Assembly: GCA_002480565.1 (NCBI GenBank)
Contig: DLCK01000039.1
Location: 1-9,931, forward strand
From: Phycisphaerales bacterium UBA7800
GTDB taxonomy: Bacteria > Planctomycetota > Phycisphaerae > Phycisphaerales > Phycisphaeraceae
Direction of reading: 5' to 3'
DNA length: 9,931 bases
Shown: in pieces, positions 1 to 5,704 of the stretch
Layout: each line of letters starts with the position of its first letter
Position numbering within the stretch: the first letter of the stretch is position 1
Position numbers and translations under genes: made by a program
Notes under the pieces: generated by a model
What the model was told of the DNA's origin: nothing
Database searches by the model: none
The model's input: only the letters and a program-made list of their open reading frames with translations

Positions 1-1
1 T

Positions 2-553
2 TCAGCCGGTAGTGGTTCAGTTACTGACATTGATGCTGACAAGCACGATTTACTGCGAGAGGTTGATGGCATTGACGGTGGCATGAACGGTTGGCATCAC
101 AAATGGATTGAGCATAGCAAGGTTGAGCATCGCATTGAACTGCATGGTAAGCTCAAGAACGTTTTGCCTCGCCATGGCGCGGGGTATCGCTTCGGGCAGA
201 TGGTTTTGCTTTACGATGGGATCACCAAAGCGAATCTCGATAAGAGACTGTGGTTGGCGGTGCGTTGGCCTAAGTCTTATAAACCTGAGCAGACGAAAAT
301 TTATATGGCAGACGGGCGGATGATTCACGTGCTGACCACGCAGATGCAAGCACGACTTGCCGAGCAGGACGCTTTGCGAAAGGAGTTGGGCTTGCCTTTG
401 ATTGGGAAACTGGAGAGCTTGCCTGACGTTGAGTTGAATTTACCGAGAGTAAACCCGTATTACCCTGAGGGAACCTTGTCGTCATTTGGCCAAGGTTCAC
501 GAGAAAACGAACCTCAAAAGCAGTCAGCTGCGGAAGTACAGCAACAGCCTTGA
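2..553 (+). CDS. Unrecognised protein, C-terminal part (5' end outside window)
   Basis: The frame is open from the left edge to a TGA at 551-553, so at least 183 residues are present and the true start lies upstream. The ATG at 83 is probably internal, because the 27 codons before it read as continuous protein. I do not recognise a family. The visible part looks soluble: no membrane segment, a basic stretch rich in Trp, His and Arg (about residues 30-110 of the fragment), an amphipathic helix rich in Gln, Arg and Leu near the middle, and a low-complexity polar tail rich in Gln, Glu and Pro. This tail suggests the natural C-terminus is intact. It lies 135 bp upstream of a zinc-ribbon membrane protein on the same strand, but nothing ties the two functionally. 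Confidence refers to it being a real gene, not to any role. Confidence 0.7.
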   Translation, partial: SAGSGSVTDIDADKHDLLREVDGIDGGMNGWHHKWIEHSKVEHRIELHGKLKNVLPRHGAGYRFGQMVLLYDGITKANLDKRLWLAVRWPKSYKPEQTKIYMADGRMIHVLTTQMQARLAEQDALRKELGLPLIGKLESLPDVELNLPRVNPYYPEGTLSSFGQGSRENEPQKQSAAEVQQQP

Positions 554-602
554 TAGAGTCCTGAATGTGTTAATCTGGATTGTATTTTCATAGGGTACAT
601 GC

Positions 603-630
603 TTGCTCAATGCTTTGAATCTGACATACT
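603..630 (+). promoter_or_regulatory. Weak candidate sigma70-type promoter
   Basis: TTGCTC at 603-608 and CATACT at 625-630 are separated by 16 bp, about 58 bp before the zinc-ribbon gene. Each box deviates from consensus, so this is only a candidate; read-through from the upstream gene is equally possible because no terminator is visible in 554-688. Confidence 0.22.
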
Positions 631-688
631 GGACTTATTCGGATCGGTCATGGAAATAGATCGTCGACTTTACTGAAAGACTTGGCGA

Positions 689-1594
689 ATGAAGTGCAAA
701 TCATGCGGATACATGCTCTGGAATATTGCAGGGCGCAATTGCCCGGAATGTGGCAGTCGGTATGCCGTGGGTGATTATGATTTCAAGCCCAATGCAGTGG
801 CTTTCTGCTGTCCGCATTGTGATCAGGATTACTATGGGACGGATGCGCGTGGGCATTTGCAGCCATCTGAATTTGAATGTGTCAATTGTCTGAATACCGT
901 CAATATGAATCAGATGGTTCTGCGACCTGCTGCGGGTTATGAGCAGGAGTCGGCGACCACTGTTGTTGAACATCCATGGGAAGTTCGCGGAGAGAATAAA
1001 AGTACGTTTCGAGCATGGTATCGCACGGTTAAAGCTTCAATGTTGCGACCTCAGGAACTTGTGGAATTGCCACCTGTACAGGATCGTAAAGCCGGACACT
1101 GGCGGTTTCTGACTTGTAATAGTCTGTTGATTTCGTTTATAGGTTTTGGTTCCGTATTTCTGATTCCGTTTATGGTGGTTGGAGTTTTAGGGAACGCTCC
1201 AATTGAAGTCATCGGTTCCATGGCCGGGGCGATGGGGGGCATTGTCTTATTTGGCTTGTTTGTGACATGGCTATTGATGCTGATATTTGGGGGCGTGACA
1301 CATTTTTTCTTGCGACTCTTTGCTCAGCCCACGGGGACGTTAACTGACACCTATCGCTCAGTGTGTTATGCGCAGGGTGTGATGGCGATGATGATTGTTC
1401 CAGTCTGCGGCATTTATCTGTTTTCATGGATCGGCAGTATCTGGTTTCTTGTCAGCAGTATTCTAATGCTGATGAAGACGCACAAGACTTCTGGTTTTGC
1501 GACGACGATGGCTGTTCTCATCTTGCCAGCCACATTCATGCTTTTAACGTTTTTGAGCTGGTGTTTGGCCATGGCTAATCAGATACAGGTATAG
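689..1594 (+). CDS. Membrane protein with two N-terminal zinc ribbons and a Yip1-like domain
   Basis: This 301-residue protein begins with two Cys4 knuckle pairs: C3/C6 with C18/C21, and C41/C44 with C64/C67. They are spaced like two zinc ribbons. A polar linker (about 80-138) follows, then four or five hydrophobic helices (roughly 143-168, 175-203, 228-248, 250-263 and 272-294). The membrane part, with a Thr-x-x-Tyr-Arg segment at 219-223 before the third helix, resembles the Yip1 family. In bacteria such proteins are common but poorly characterised, so zinc binding and membrane location are supported while function is not. The ribbons should face the cytoplasm. The ATG at 689 is chosen because the first Cys pair follows at once; the Shine-Dalgarno is poor. 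A second small membrane protein follows after 54 bp and may share the transcript. Confidence 0.85.
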   Translation: MKCKSCGYMLWNIAGRNCPECGSRYAVGDYDFKPNAVAFCCPHCDQDYYGTDARGHLQPSEFECVNCLNTVNMNQMVLRPAAGYEQESATTVVEHPWEVRGENKSTFRAWYRTVKASMLRPQELVELPPVQDRKAGHWRFLTCNSLLISFIGFGSVFLIPFMVVGVLGNAPIEVIGSMAGAMGGIVLFGLFVTWLLMLIFGGVTHFFLRLFAQPTGTLTDTYRSVCYAQGVMAMMIVPVCGIYLFSWIGSIWFLVSSILMLMKTHKTSGFATTMAVLILPATFMLLTFLSWCLAMANQIQV

Positions 1595-1648
1595 TTTCAG
1601 AGCCAATACAATTTAACGACTCATTTTCCTGCAAGAGGATTCGATTTT

Positions 1649-2287
1649 ATGGAAAACAACATTCCCCCCATGCACGACAACCAACCCATTGAACAGCCAT
1701 CCGTACCACCGAGCTATCAGACGCAATCGTATGAGCCACCTGCCACATCTTGGCCAACGGTCATCGGCATCATCAGTATTATCTTTGGGAGTTTGGGGGC
1801 GCTAAGTAGCGTCTGGCAATCTGCTGCTCCATTTCTCATAAACACCATAAGCAAAATGGAACAGATGGAGGCAGACCCCGAGGCCGTCAAGGCCTTGGAA
1901 GGGGTGGCTCAATGGCAATACCCGCTTCTGGTGGTCGGTTTGCTGGGCTTGGCTCTGTCTGTCTTATTGATTGTCTGCGGCGCCAAGTTGGTGGGGCGAA
2001 ATCGGATGGCTAGCCCAGTGTTTAAAAAATGGGCCATTGCCAAGATAATTTATTCACTCGTCGCGGTCACCATTGGAACGTTGGCGCAGATGCAACAATT
2101 TGAAACTGCCATGGATCAGCAGGGGGCTAATACTGGTGGCATGCCCGTTCCAGTTGAGTCGATCATGGTATTTGTCATGGTGTTCGCGATTGTTTTTGGA
2201 CTGCTGTTTGCCTGCGCCTATCCGGTTTTCATCCTGGTCTGGTTTGGTCGTGAGAAAGTTCGCAATGAAGTTGAATCCTGGGCGTGA
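1649..2287 (+). CDS. Small four-helix membrane protein with Pro-rich N-terminus
   Basis: The protein has 212 residues. The first 35 are polar and rich in Pro, Gln and Ser (likely disordered). Hydrophobic helices follow at about 37-57, 91-113, 127-146 and 171-198. Helices 1 and 2 are separated by an acidic stretch (68-88), and helices 3 and 4 by a Gln/Gly-rich loop. The C-terminal tail is short and charged. I do not recognise a named family; the general plan (disordered N-terminus plus a few helices) is frequent among hypothetical proteins of planctomycetes. AAGAGGA at 1633-1639, nine bases before the ATG, supports this start. The gene begins 54 bp after the zinc-ribbon/Yip1-like gene with no terminator between, so the two are probably co-transcribed. 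A 10-bp palindrome, TTGATATCAA (2288-2297), immediately follows the TGA stop. Confidence 0.8.
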   Translation: MENNIPPMHDNQPIEQPSVPPSYQTQSYEPPATSWPTVIGIISIIFGSLGALSSVWQSAAPFLINTISKMEQMEADPEAVKALEGVAQWQYPLLVVGLLGLALSVLLIVCGAKLVGRNRMASPVFKKWAIAKIIYSLVAVTIGTLAQMQQFETAMDQQGANTGGMPVPVESIMVFVMVFAIVFGLLFACAYPVFILVWFGREKVRNEVESWA

Positions 2288-2360
2288 TTGATATCAACTG
2301 CAAACATCCATAACCAGTCCGTTATGTCAGTAACAAGCTCAGAGCCGTTTATATGTGCGC

Positions 2361-2397
2361 AAAAAAAACAGCCCGATTGGGAGAATTCGGGCTGTTT
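2361..2397 (-). terminator. Intrinsic terminator, best in the leftward direction
   Basis: AACAGCCCGA (2367-2376) pairs with TCGGGCTGTT (2387-2396) around a 10-nt loop. Eight A residues (2361-2368) become an eight-T tract on the minus strand, a classic leftward terminator. On the plus strand the stem is followed only by TGGGTGAATTTTT, so it may also stop transcription of the membrane-protein gene ending at 2287, less efficiently. Its better orientation implies something may be transcribed leftward from the gap to the right. Confidence 0.75.
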
Positions 2398-2863
2398 GGG
2401 TGAATTTTTGAGAAACTGCGTGGTTTGTGTAGAACCTGTTTCCCATTCCTTGTGCGTCGTCTCTAAAAACGTAAGGCATATTTTTTCTGTGGCCAAACTG
2501 ATTGTCACAATGTGATCACTTTCAGTTGCTAAGCCGGTTCTGGCATTCCTTTGCGTTTGCTGCGGCTCGTGCGTCTGAGCCTGGTTGCTGATTCACTATT
2601 GCGTCCGTCGCGGCGTTCTCTTTTCCAATTACAAGTACCGGGCGACTTTTCTTTAGGTTCGGGAATGTCTCAAGTTCCCTGCCTGACTCTCTTTGTGTAC
2701 CTTGCGGCAACACAATAGATTTACCCCCGTCTTGACCAGATGCAAACAATGTCAGGAAAAAAAATGCATTGCCAATAACGCGAATCAGACCATGCAGATC
2801 ATGTGGACTGTGACGGATGATGCCTCTGAGCAACAAAACAGAGGGACAAATTCAAAGCTGCGT
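2398..2863. other. Long intergenic region without a recognisable gene
   Basis: No convincing gene lies between the hairpin ending at 2397 and the promoter region of rplK. A leftward frame of 104 codons runs from a TTG at 2836 to a TGA at 2522. It has a short hydrophobic run (about residues 17-32) followed by polar sequence, vaguely like a small exported protein, but it lacks an ATG or GTG start and a Shine-Dalgarno. I searched for hallmark segments of tRNA, tmRNA, RNase P RNA and SRP RNA and saw none. A short inverted repeat, TCACA-A-TGTGA, lies near 2505-2515, overlapping the palindrome GTGATCAC. Confidence 0.4.
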
Positions 2864-2878
2864 AACATTTGAAATGTT
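2864..2878. promoter_or_regulatory. Perfect inverted repeat just upstream of the rplK promoter
   Basis: AACATTT-G-AAATGTT is a perfect 7-1-7 inverted repeat ending 15 bp before the -35 box at 2894. Its size and position would suit a dimeric activator site or an A/T-rich UP-like element for the ribosomal operon. No regulator can be named. Confidence 0.35.
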
Positions 2879-2893
2879 TTGTCCTGACGGTGC

Positions 2894-2922
2894 TTGGCAA
2901 ACTGACTCAACCTTGTTATACT
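2894..2922 (+). promoter_or_regulatory. Strong sigma70-type promoter of the rplKAJL operon
   Basis: TTGGCA (2894-2899) and TATACT (2917-2922) are separated by exactly 17 bp; each box has one mismatch to the consensus for the housekeeping sigma factor. Transcription would start near 2929, leaving a leader of about 100 nt before rplK. It lies directly upstream of a highly expressed operon, as expected. Confidence 0.8.
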
Positions 2923-2928
2923 GCTCGG

Positions 2929-3030
2929 CTCGCTGCCCGCCACCGGTCCATACCGGACGGTTGTGAGGTTATGCAATGAATGTGATTACACGGTGACAGG
3001 GGAAACCCGGCCGGCCGAAGGAGACCAGAA
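2929..3030 (+). promoter_or_regulatory. rplK 5' leader with small hairpins, a possible mini-ORF and a strong ribosome-binding site
   Basis: The leader contains a CCGGT/ACCGG hairpin (2943-2956), a GGG-GAAA-CCC tetraloop hairpin (2999-3008) and the palindrome GGCCGGCC (3009-3016). AAGGAG (3018-3023), seven bases before the rplK ATG, is a near-perfect Shine-Dalgarno. A six-codon frame, ATG at 2976 to TGA at 2994-2996, has its own GAGG seven bases upstream. L1 represses the L11 operon through its leader in other bacteria, so an autoregulatory role is possible, but I cannot recognise the L1-binding fold by eye. Confidence 0.45.
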
Positions 3031-3477
3031 ATGGCCAAGAAAGAAATCAGCTCACAGTTCAAAATCCAAGCCAAAGGTGGCCAGGCAACCCCGGCCCCGC
3101 CAATCGGTCCGGCCCTCGGTGCCCATGGCGTGAACCCCGGCCAGTTCGTGACGCAGTTCAACGAACGCACCCGTGAACTCAACGGCAAGGTTGTCGGTTG
3201 TGTCATCACTGTCTTTAAAGACCGTAGCTTTGAGTTTGAAATCAAAGCTCCGCCAGCCGCCGTGCTGCTCAAGGATGCCGCTGGTATTCCCAAGGGATCC
3301 GGTGTTCCTAATAAGGACAAGGTCGGCAAGCTCACCGTGGCTCAACTCCGTGAAATCGTCGGGGAAAAGGGCAAGGAACTCACCGGTCTTTCTGAAGATG
3401 CCATGGTGCGTACTCTCGCGGGCACGGCTCGCTCGATGGGTATCGACATCGAAGGTCTCGAAGAAGTCGGCATGTAA
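3031..3477 (+). CDS. rplK: 50S ribosomal protein L11
   Basis: L11 binds 23S rRNA helices 43-44 at the base of the stalk, forming the GTPase-associated centre used by elongation and release factors. The 148-residue product matches the family throughout. The N-terminal domain has the Pro-rich loop PAPPIGPALGAHGVN (21-35), the region involved in thiostrepton binding. The KAPPAAVLLK segment (72-81) precedes the linker, and the RNA-binding C-terminal domain carries the GTARSMGI motif (131-138). Length is a few residues above the usual 141-143. The start is fixed by AAGGAG seven bases upstream and by the family N-terminus. It is the first gene of the four-gene stalk operon, directly behind a strong promoter. 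secE and nusG, its usual upstream neighbours, are not here. Confidence 0.98.
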   Translation: MAKKEISSQFKIQAKGGQATPAPPIGPALGAHGVNPGQFVTQFNERTRELNGKVVGCVITVFKDRSFEFEIKAPPAAVLLKDAAGIPKGSGVPNKDKVGKLTVAQLREIVGEKGKELTGLSEDAMVRTLAGTARSMGIDIEGLEEVGM

Positions 3478-3502
3478 TTGCAGATTTAAGTCAAAAGGCC
3501 AA

Positions 3503-3553
3503 CCACGAGCCATAATCGTGGGAGATGAACCTGTATGACAATCTGGTCATACA
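3503..3553 (+). promoter_or_regulatory. Two tandem hairpins in the rplK-rplA spacer
   Basis: CCACGA (3503-3508) pairs with TCGTGG (3516-3521) over a 7-nt loop, and TGTATGAC (3532-3539) pairs perfectly with GTCATACA (3546-3553) over a 6-nt loop. They are followed by the rplA Shine-Dalgarno GAAAGGA (3559-3565). No T-tract follows, so they are not terminators; they may tune rplA translation or mRNA processing. Confidence 0.5.
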
Positions 3554-3572
3554 ACATCGAAAGGAAAAACCC

Positions 3573-4256
3573 ATGGCAAAGAAATTCGGCAAGCGCTATC
3601 GTGCCGACTTCGAAACGATCAAGCAGATTGAAACCCTGCCGTTGCCCGAAGCCATCAACACCGTTCTGAACTTCAAAAAAGCCAAGTTCGACCAGTCCAT
3701 CGACATCTGTATGCACTTGGGGGTTGATCCCAAGCACGCAGACCAGATGATCCGCGGCTCCTTGTCCCTGCCTCACGGTATTGGCAAGACCAAACGCGTG
3801 ATCGCCTTCTGTGGCCCGGACAAAGTTGAGGATGCCAAGGCCGCTGGCGCTATCGAAGCCGGTGCCGAAGAACTCGTCAAGAAAATCGAAGACGGTTGGA
3901 TGGACTTCGACGTTGCCGTTGCAAGCCCTGACATGATGCGTGTCGTCAGTCGCCTGGGTAAAGCCCTGGGCCCCCGTGGTCTGATGCCGTCCCCCAAGAG
4001 TGGCACCGTGACCCCCAAGGTCGCTGATGCCGTTAAGGAATATGCAGCTGGTAAGGTTGAATTCCGCAATGATGACGGTGGCAACATTCACGCCATCATC
4101 GGCAAGCAAAGCTTCGACGCTCAAAAGCTCGTCGAAAATGCCGAAGCCTTCATCGCACAGATCACCCGTATGAAGCCCTCGGCAACCAAGGGCCACTACA
4201 TTCATTCGATCACCGTCGCCGGCACCATGACACCTGGTATCCGGGTGGAACTGTAA
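3573..4256 (+). CDS. rplA: 50S ribosomal protein L1
   Basis: L1 forms the mobile L1 stalk that helps release deacylated tRNA from the E site; in many bacteria it also represses its own operon. The 227-residue protein has both family domains. Domain I holds the RGSLSLPHGIGK region (61-72). The inserted domain II holds LGKALGPRGLMPSPKSGTVT (128-147), the strongest family signature. The C-terminal part returns to domain I with the typical KGHYIHS-TVAGTMTPG region (206-222). I chose the ATG at 3573 because MAKK is the usual start and GAAAGGA lies seven bases upstream. An ATG at 3525 in the same frame would add 16 residues, but it lies inside the hairpin region and its purine-rich stretch directly abuts the start codon. 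It follows rplK by 95 bp in the same transcript. Confidence 0.98.
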   Translation: MAKKFGKRYRADFETIKQIETLPLPEAINTVLNFKKAKFDQSIDICMHLGVDPKHADQMIRGSLSLPHGIGKTKRVIAFCGPDKVEDAKAAGAIEAGAEELVKKIEDGWMDFDVAVASPDMMRVVSRLGKALGPRGLMPSPKSGTVTPKVADAVKEYAAGKVEFRNDDGGNIHAIIGKQSFDAQKLVENAEAFIAQITRMKPSATKGHYIHSITVAGTMTPGIRVEL

Positions 4257-4290
4257 CCTTCACTGGTAGAAAGCAAAAAAGGTAACTGCT

Positions 4291-4833
4291 ATGAGCAAAC
4301 CCATCAAAAGTCTGATGATCAAAGCCTACCGTGAAGCATTCGCTGATCTGGATGGCGCCGTCACAATTGATATTCGTGGCGTGGAATCCAACAAGAACAA
4401 TCAACTCCGCAACATCATGGCTCAGAAGGGCATTCGCGTGAGCGTTGTCCGCAACGGTCTGATGGTCAACGCCATGAAGGACACGGCTCTGGAACAGATC
4501 GGCGAGATTCTCGACGGTCCCACCGCCATGTGCTACGGTGCTGAAAGCGTCGTTGAAGTCGCCCGTGCCCTGATCGCTGAAGCCAAGGGCCTCGGTGGTT
4601 TGGAATTCAAGGGTGCCATCATGGAAGGCGTCGTCTTTGGTCCCAAGGACGTTGAAGCCCTCAGTAAATATCCCACCAAGGATGAAGCACAGGCACAGGT
4701 CATCCAAGTCGTTCTGGGCCCTGGTGCTCAGATCGCCGGAGCCCTCGTTGGTGCAGGCAACACAATTGCTGGCATCCTCGAAGCCATGGAAGAAAAACTC
4801 GAAAAGGGCGAAGAAATCGCCAAGATCGCCTGA
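4291..4833 (+). CDS. rplJ: 50S ribosomal protein L10 (stalk base protein)
   Basis: L10 anchors the L7/L12 dimers to the ribosome beside L11. The product has 180 residues. The N-terminal RNA-binding domain (1-about 130) contains the family pattern of a DIRG segment (27-30) and a VVRN segment (52-55), where the family usually has V-[VK]-[KR]-N. The C-terminal helix (about 150-176, Glu/Lys-rich after a GAGNTIAG segment at 154-161) is the expected docking site for L7/L12 dimers. AAGGT (4279-4283) lies seven bases before the ATG. The gene starts only 34 bp after rplA. That leaves little room in the spacer for the long L10 autoregulatory leader known from other bacteria, unless it extends into the end of rplA. 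Confidence 0.96.
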   Translation: MSKPIKSLMIKAYREAFADLDGAVTIDIRGVESNKNNQLRNIMAQKGIRVSVVRNGLMVNAMKDTALEQIGEILDGPTAMCYGAESVVEVARALIAEAKGLGGLEFKGAIMEGVVFGPKDVEALSKYPTKDEAQAQVIQVVLGPGAQIAGALVGAGNTIAGILEAMEEKLEKGEEIAKIA

Positions 4834-4867
4834 ACGATTTCAGGTGTTTGAAAAATTGATTTAACAA

Positions 4868-4937
4868 CCTGCAGGAGGCTAGGCCCGGTAGACCGGGTTA
4901 AATAGACTGAAGGTCAGTCACCTACCAATCGCGATTG
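4868..4937 (+). promoter_or_regulatory. Palindrome cluster in the rplJ-rplL spacer
   Basis: The 122-bp spacer carries four adjacent symmetric elements: CCTGCAGG (4868-4875), a CCCGGT/ACCGGG hairpin (4884-4897), a GACTGA/TCAGTC hairpin with a 3-nt loop (4905-4919), and the perfect palindrome CAATCGCGATTG (4926-4937). AGGAGG at 4873-4878 is a perfect Shine-Dalgarno with no start codon in reach. No T-tract follows any stem. The cluster may set the high L7/L12 yield through mRNA processing, stability or translation control; that role is inference. Confidence 0.5.
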
Positions 4938-4955
4938 AAGATATGGAGTCTGAAA

Positions 4956-5360
4956 ATGTCCGAAGAAGCAACAACAACTGAATTCGCAGCCAACGTGGTC
5001 GAACTTGGCGACAAGATCGCTGGCCTGTCCCTCAAGGAAGCCGTCGACCTTAAGAACTATCTCAAGGAAGCTTACGGTCTTGAACCGGCAGCAGGCGGCG
5101 CAGTCATGATGGCTGGTCCCGCAGCAGCAGCTGAAGAAGTCGAAGAAAAGACCAGCTTTGACGTCATCCTCGCCGGTGCCGGTGGCCAGAAGATCAAGGT
5201 CATCAAGGTTGTCCGCGAAGCAACCGGCTTGGGTCTCAAAGAAGCCAAAGAACTTGTCGACAACGCTCCCAAGCCCATCAAAGAAGGCGCTTCCAAGGAA
5301 GAAGCCGACAAGCTTGCCGAACAGCTCAAAGAAGCTGGCGCCGAAGTCGAAATCAAGTAA
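4956..5360 (+). CDS. rplL: 50S ribosomal protein L7/L12
   Basis: L7/L12 is the multi-copy stalk protein that recruits and activates translational GTPases. The 134-residue protein shows the three family parts. The N-terminal dimerisation helices are about residues 7-44. A flexible Ala/Gly/Pro-rich hinge (45-62) follows. The C-terminal factor-binding domain (66-134) contains KIKVIKVVRE (79-88), TGLGLKEAK (90-98) and the LVDNAPKPIKEG segment (100-111). I chose the ATG at 4956 because GGAG (4945-4948) is seven bases upstream and the Ser-Glu-Glu N-terminus suits the family. An ATG at 4935 in the same frame would add seven residues, but it falls inside a palindrome and lacks a ribosome site. It is the last gene of the operon, followed by a strong terminator; rpoB, its usual neighbour, is absent. 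Confidence 0.98.
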   Translation: MSEEATTTEFAANVVELGDKIAGLSLKEAVDLKNYLKEAYGLEPAAGGAVMMAGPAAAAEEVEEKTSFDVILAGAGGQKIKVIKVVREATGLGLKEAKELVDNAPKPIKEGASKEEADKLAEQLKEAGAEVEIK

Positions 5361-5404
5361 TCAACGATTACCTGATCCGACAATCGCTAAAGCGAATCAA
5401 AAAG

Positions 5405-5432
5405 ACCGTCCACCATTGTGGGCGGTTTTTTT
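5405..5432 (+). terminator. Intrinsic terminator of the rplKAJL operon
   Basis: ACCGTCCAC (5405-5413) pairs fully, with one G-U pair, with GTGGGCGGT (5418-5426) around the loop CATT, followed by a run of seven T (5426-5432). It lies 45 bp after the rplL stop and closes the ribosomal operon. The A-run just before it (5399-5403) may make it partly bidirectional. Confidence 0.93.
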
Positions 5433-5453
5433 ATGTCCATATTTTTAAGACAG

Positions 5454-5672
5454 TTTTTTACCGCAGAGACACAGAGGACTCAGAGGTAAGAAAGGACAAG
5501 ACAATCATTCATCTTTTTTAAGCCCAAGTCTGAGCGCAGTGAAGACTGGGATATCAACGACAACCGTTGATTAAACGCGTCCCATACTTCGCTGCGCTCA
5601 GATTTGGGCTTGATCAAATAACCGCTTTGCCCTCTCTTAACTCTGAGTCCTCTGCGCCTCTGTGGTAAAAAA
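5454..5672. repeat. Nested three-tier imperfect palindrome (MITE-like or repeat-pair element)
   Basis: Outer arms 5454-5495 and 5631-5672 match as inverted repeats at 37 of 42 positions; each contains CAGAG spaced 8-9 bases apart and ends in a T6/A6 run. Middle arms 5520-5551 and 5580-5611 match at 28 of 32 positions, with the core CTGAGCGCAG. An inner stem ATCAACG/CGTTGAT (5553-5559, 5565-5571) closes a 5-nt loop. All three tiers share one centre, so the region could fold into a single long cruciform or hairpin. It has no coding frame of note. CAGAGG-type intergenic repeats of this kind occur in many bacterial genomes as far as I recall; copy number here cannot be judged from one window. Confidence 0.85.
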
Positions 5673-5704
5673 TGTCCTGAACAAAATCTGCTATCCTATC
5701 CAGT

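Noticed and set aside
2288..2515. 75-codon plus-strand frame directly after the membrane protein gene
   Set aside because: It starts at a TTG inside a palindrome just after the previous stop, spans the terminator hairpin, and its translation is Cys/Val-rich without domain features.
2504..2518. CRP/FNR-like site TCACA-A-TGTGA near GTGATCAC
   Set aside because: The half-site order and spacing do not match the usual TGTGA-N6-TCACA site, and no promoter lies next to it.
2521..2600. tmRNA-like string (minus strand reads Ala-Ala-Ala-Asn-Ala before a stop some codons later)
   Set aside because: The tag-like peptide is not followed by a proper stop context, and no tRNA-like 3' domain or T-loop segment is visible nearby.
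2522..2836. 104-codon leftward frame as a definite gene
   Set aside because: It has only a TTG start, no Shine-Dalgarno and no recognised family. It is kept as a possibility linked to the orphan terminator rather than called as a coding sequence.
3486..4205. 239-codon minus-strand frame opposite rplA, with similar long frames opposite rplK (3052-3513) and rplJ (4210-4707)
   Set aside because: Strong codon bias in highly expressed ribosomal genes keeps the reverse strand open. None has a ribosome site or family likeness.
5454..5495. Possible CRISPR-like periodicity of CAGAG every 8-9 bases
   Set aside because: Repeats are far too short and there are no unique spacers of CRISPR size; the pattern belongs to an inverted repeat arm.
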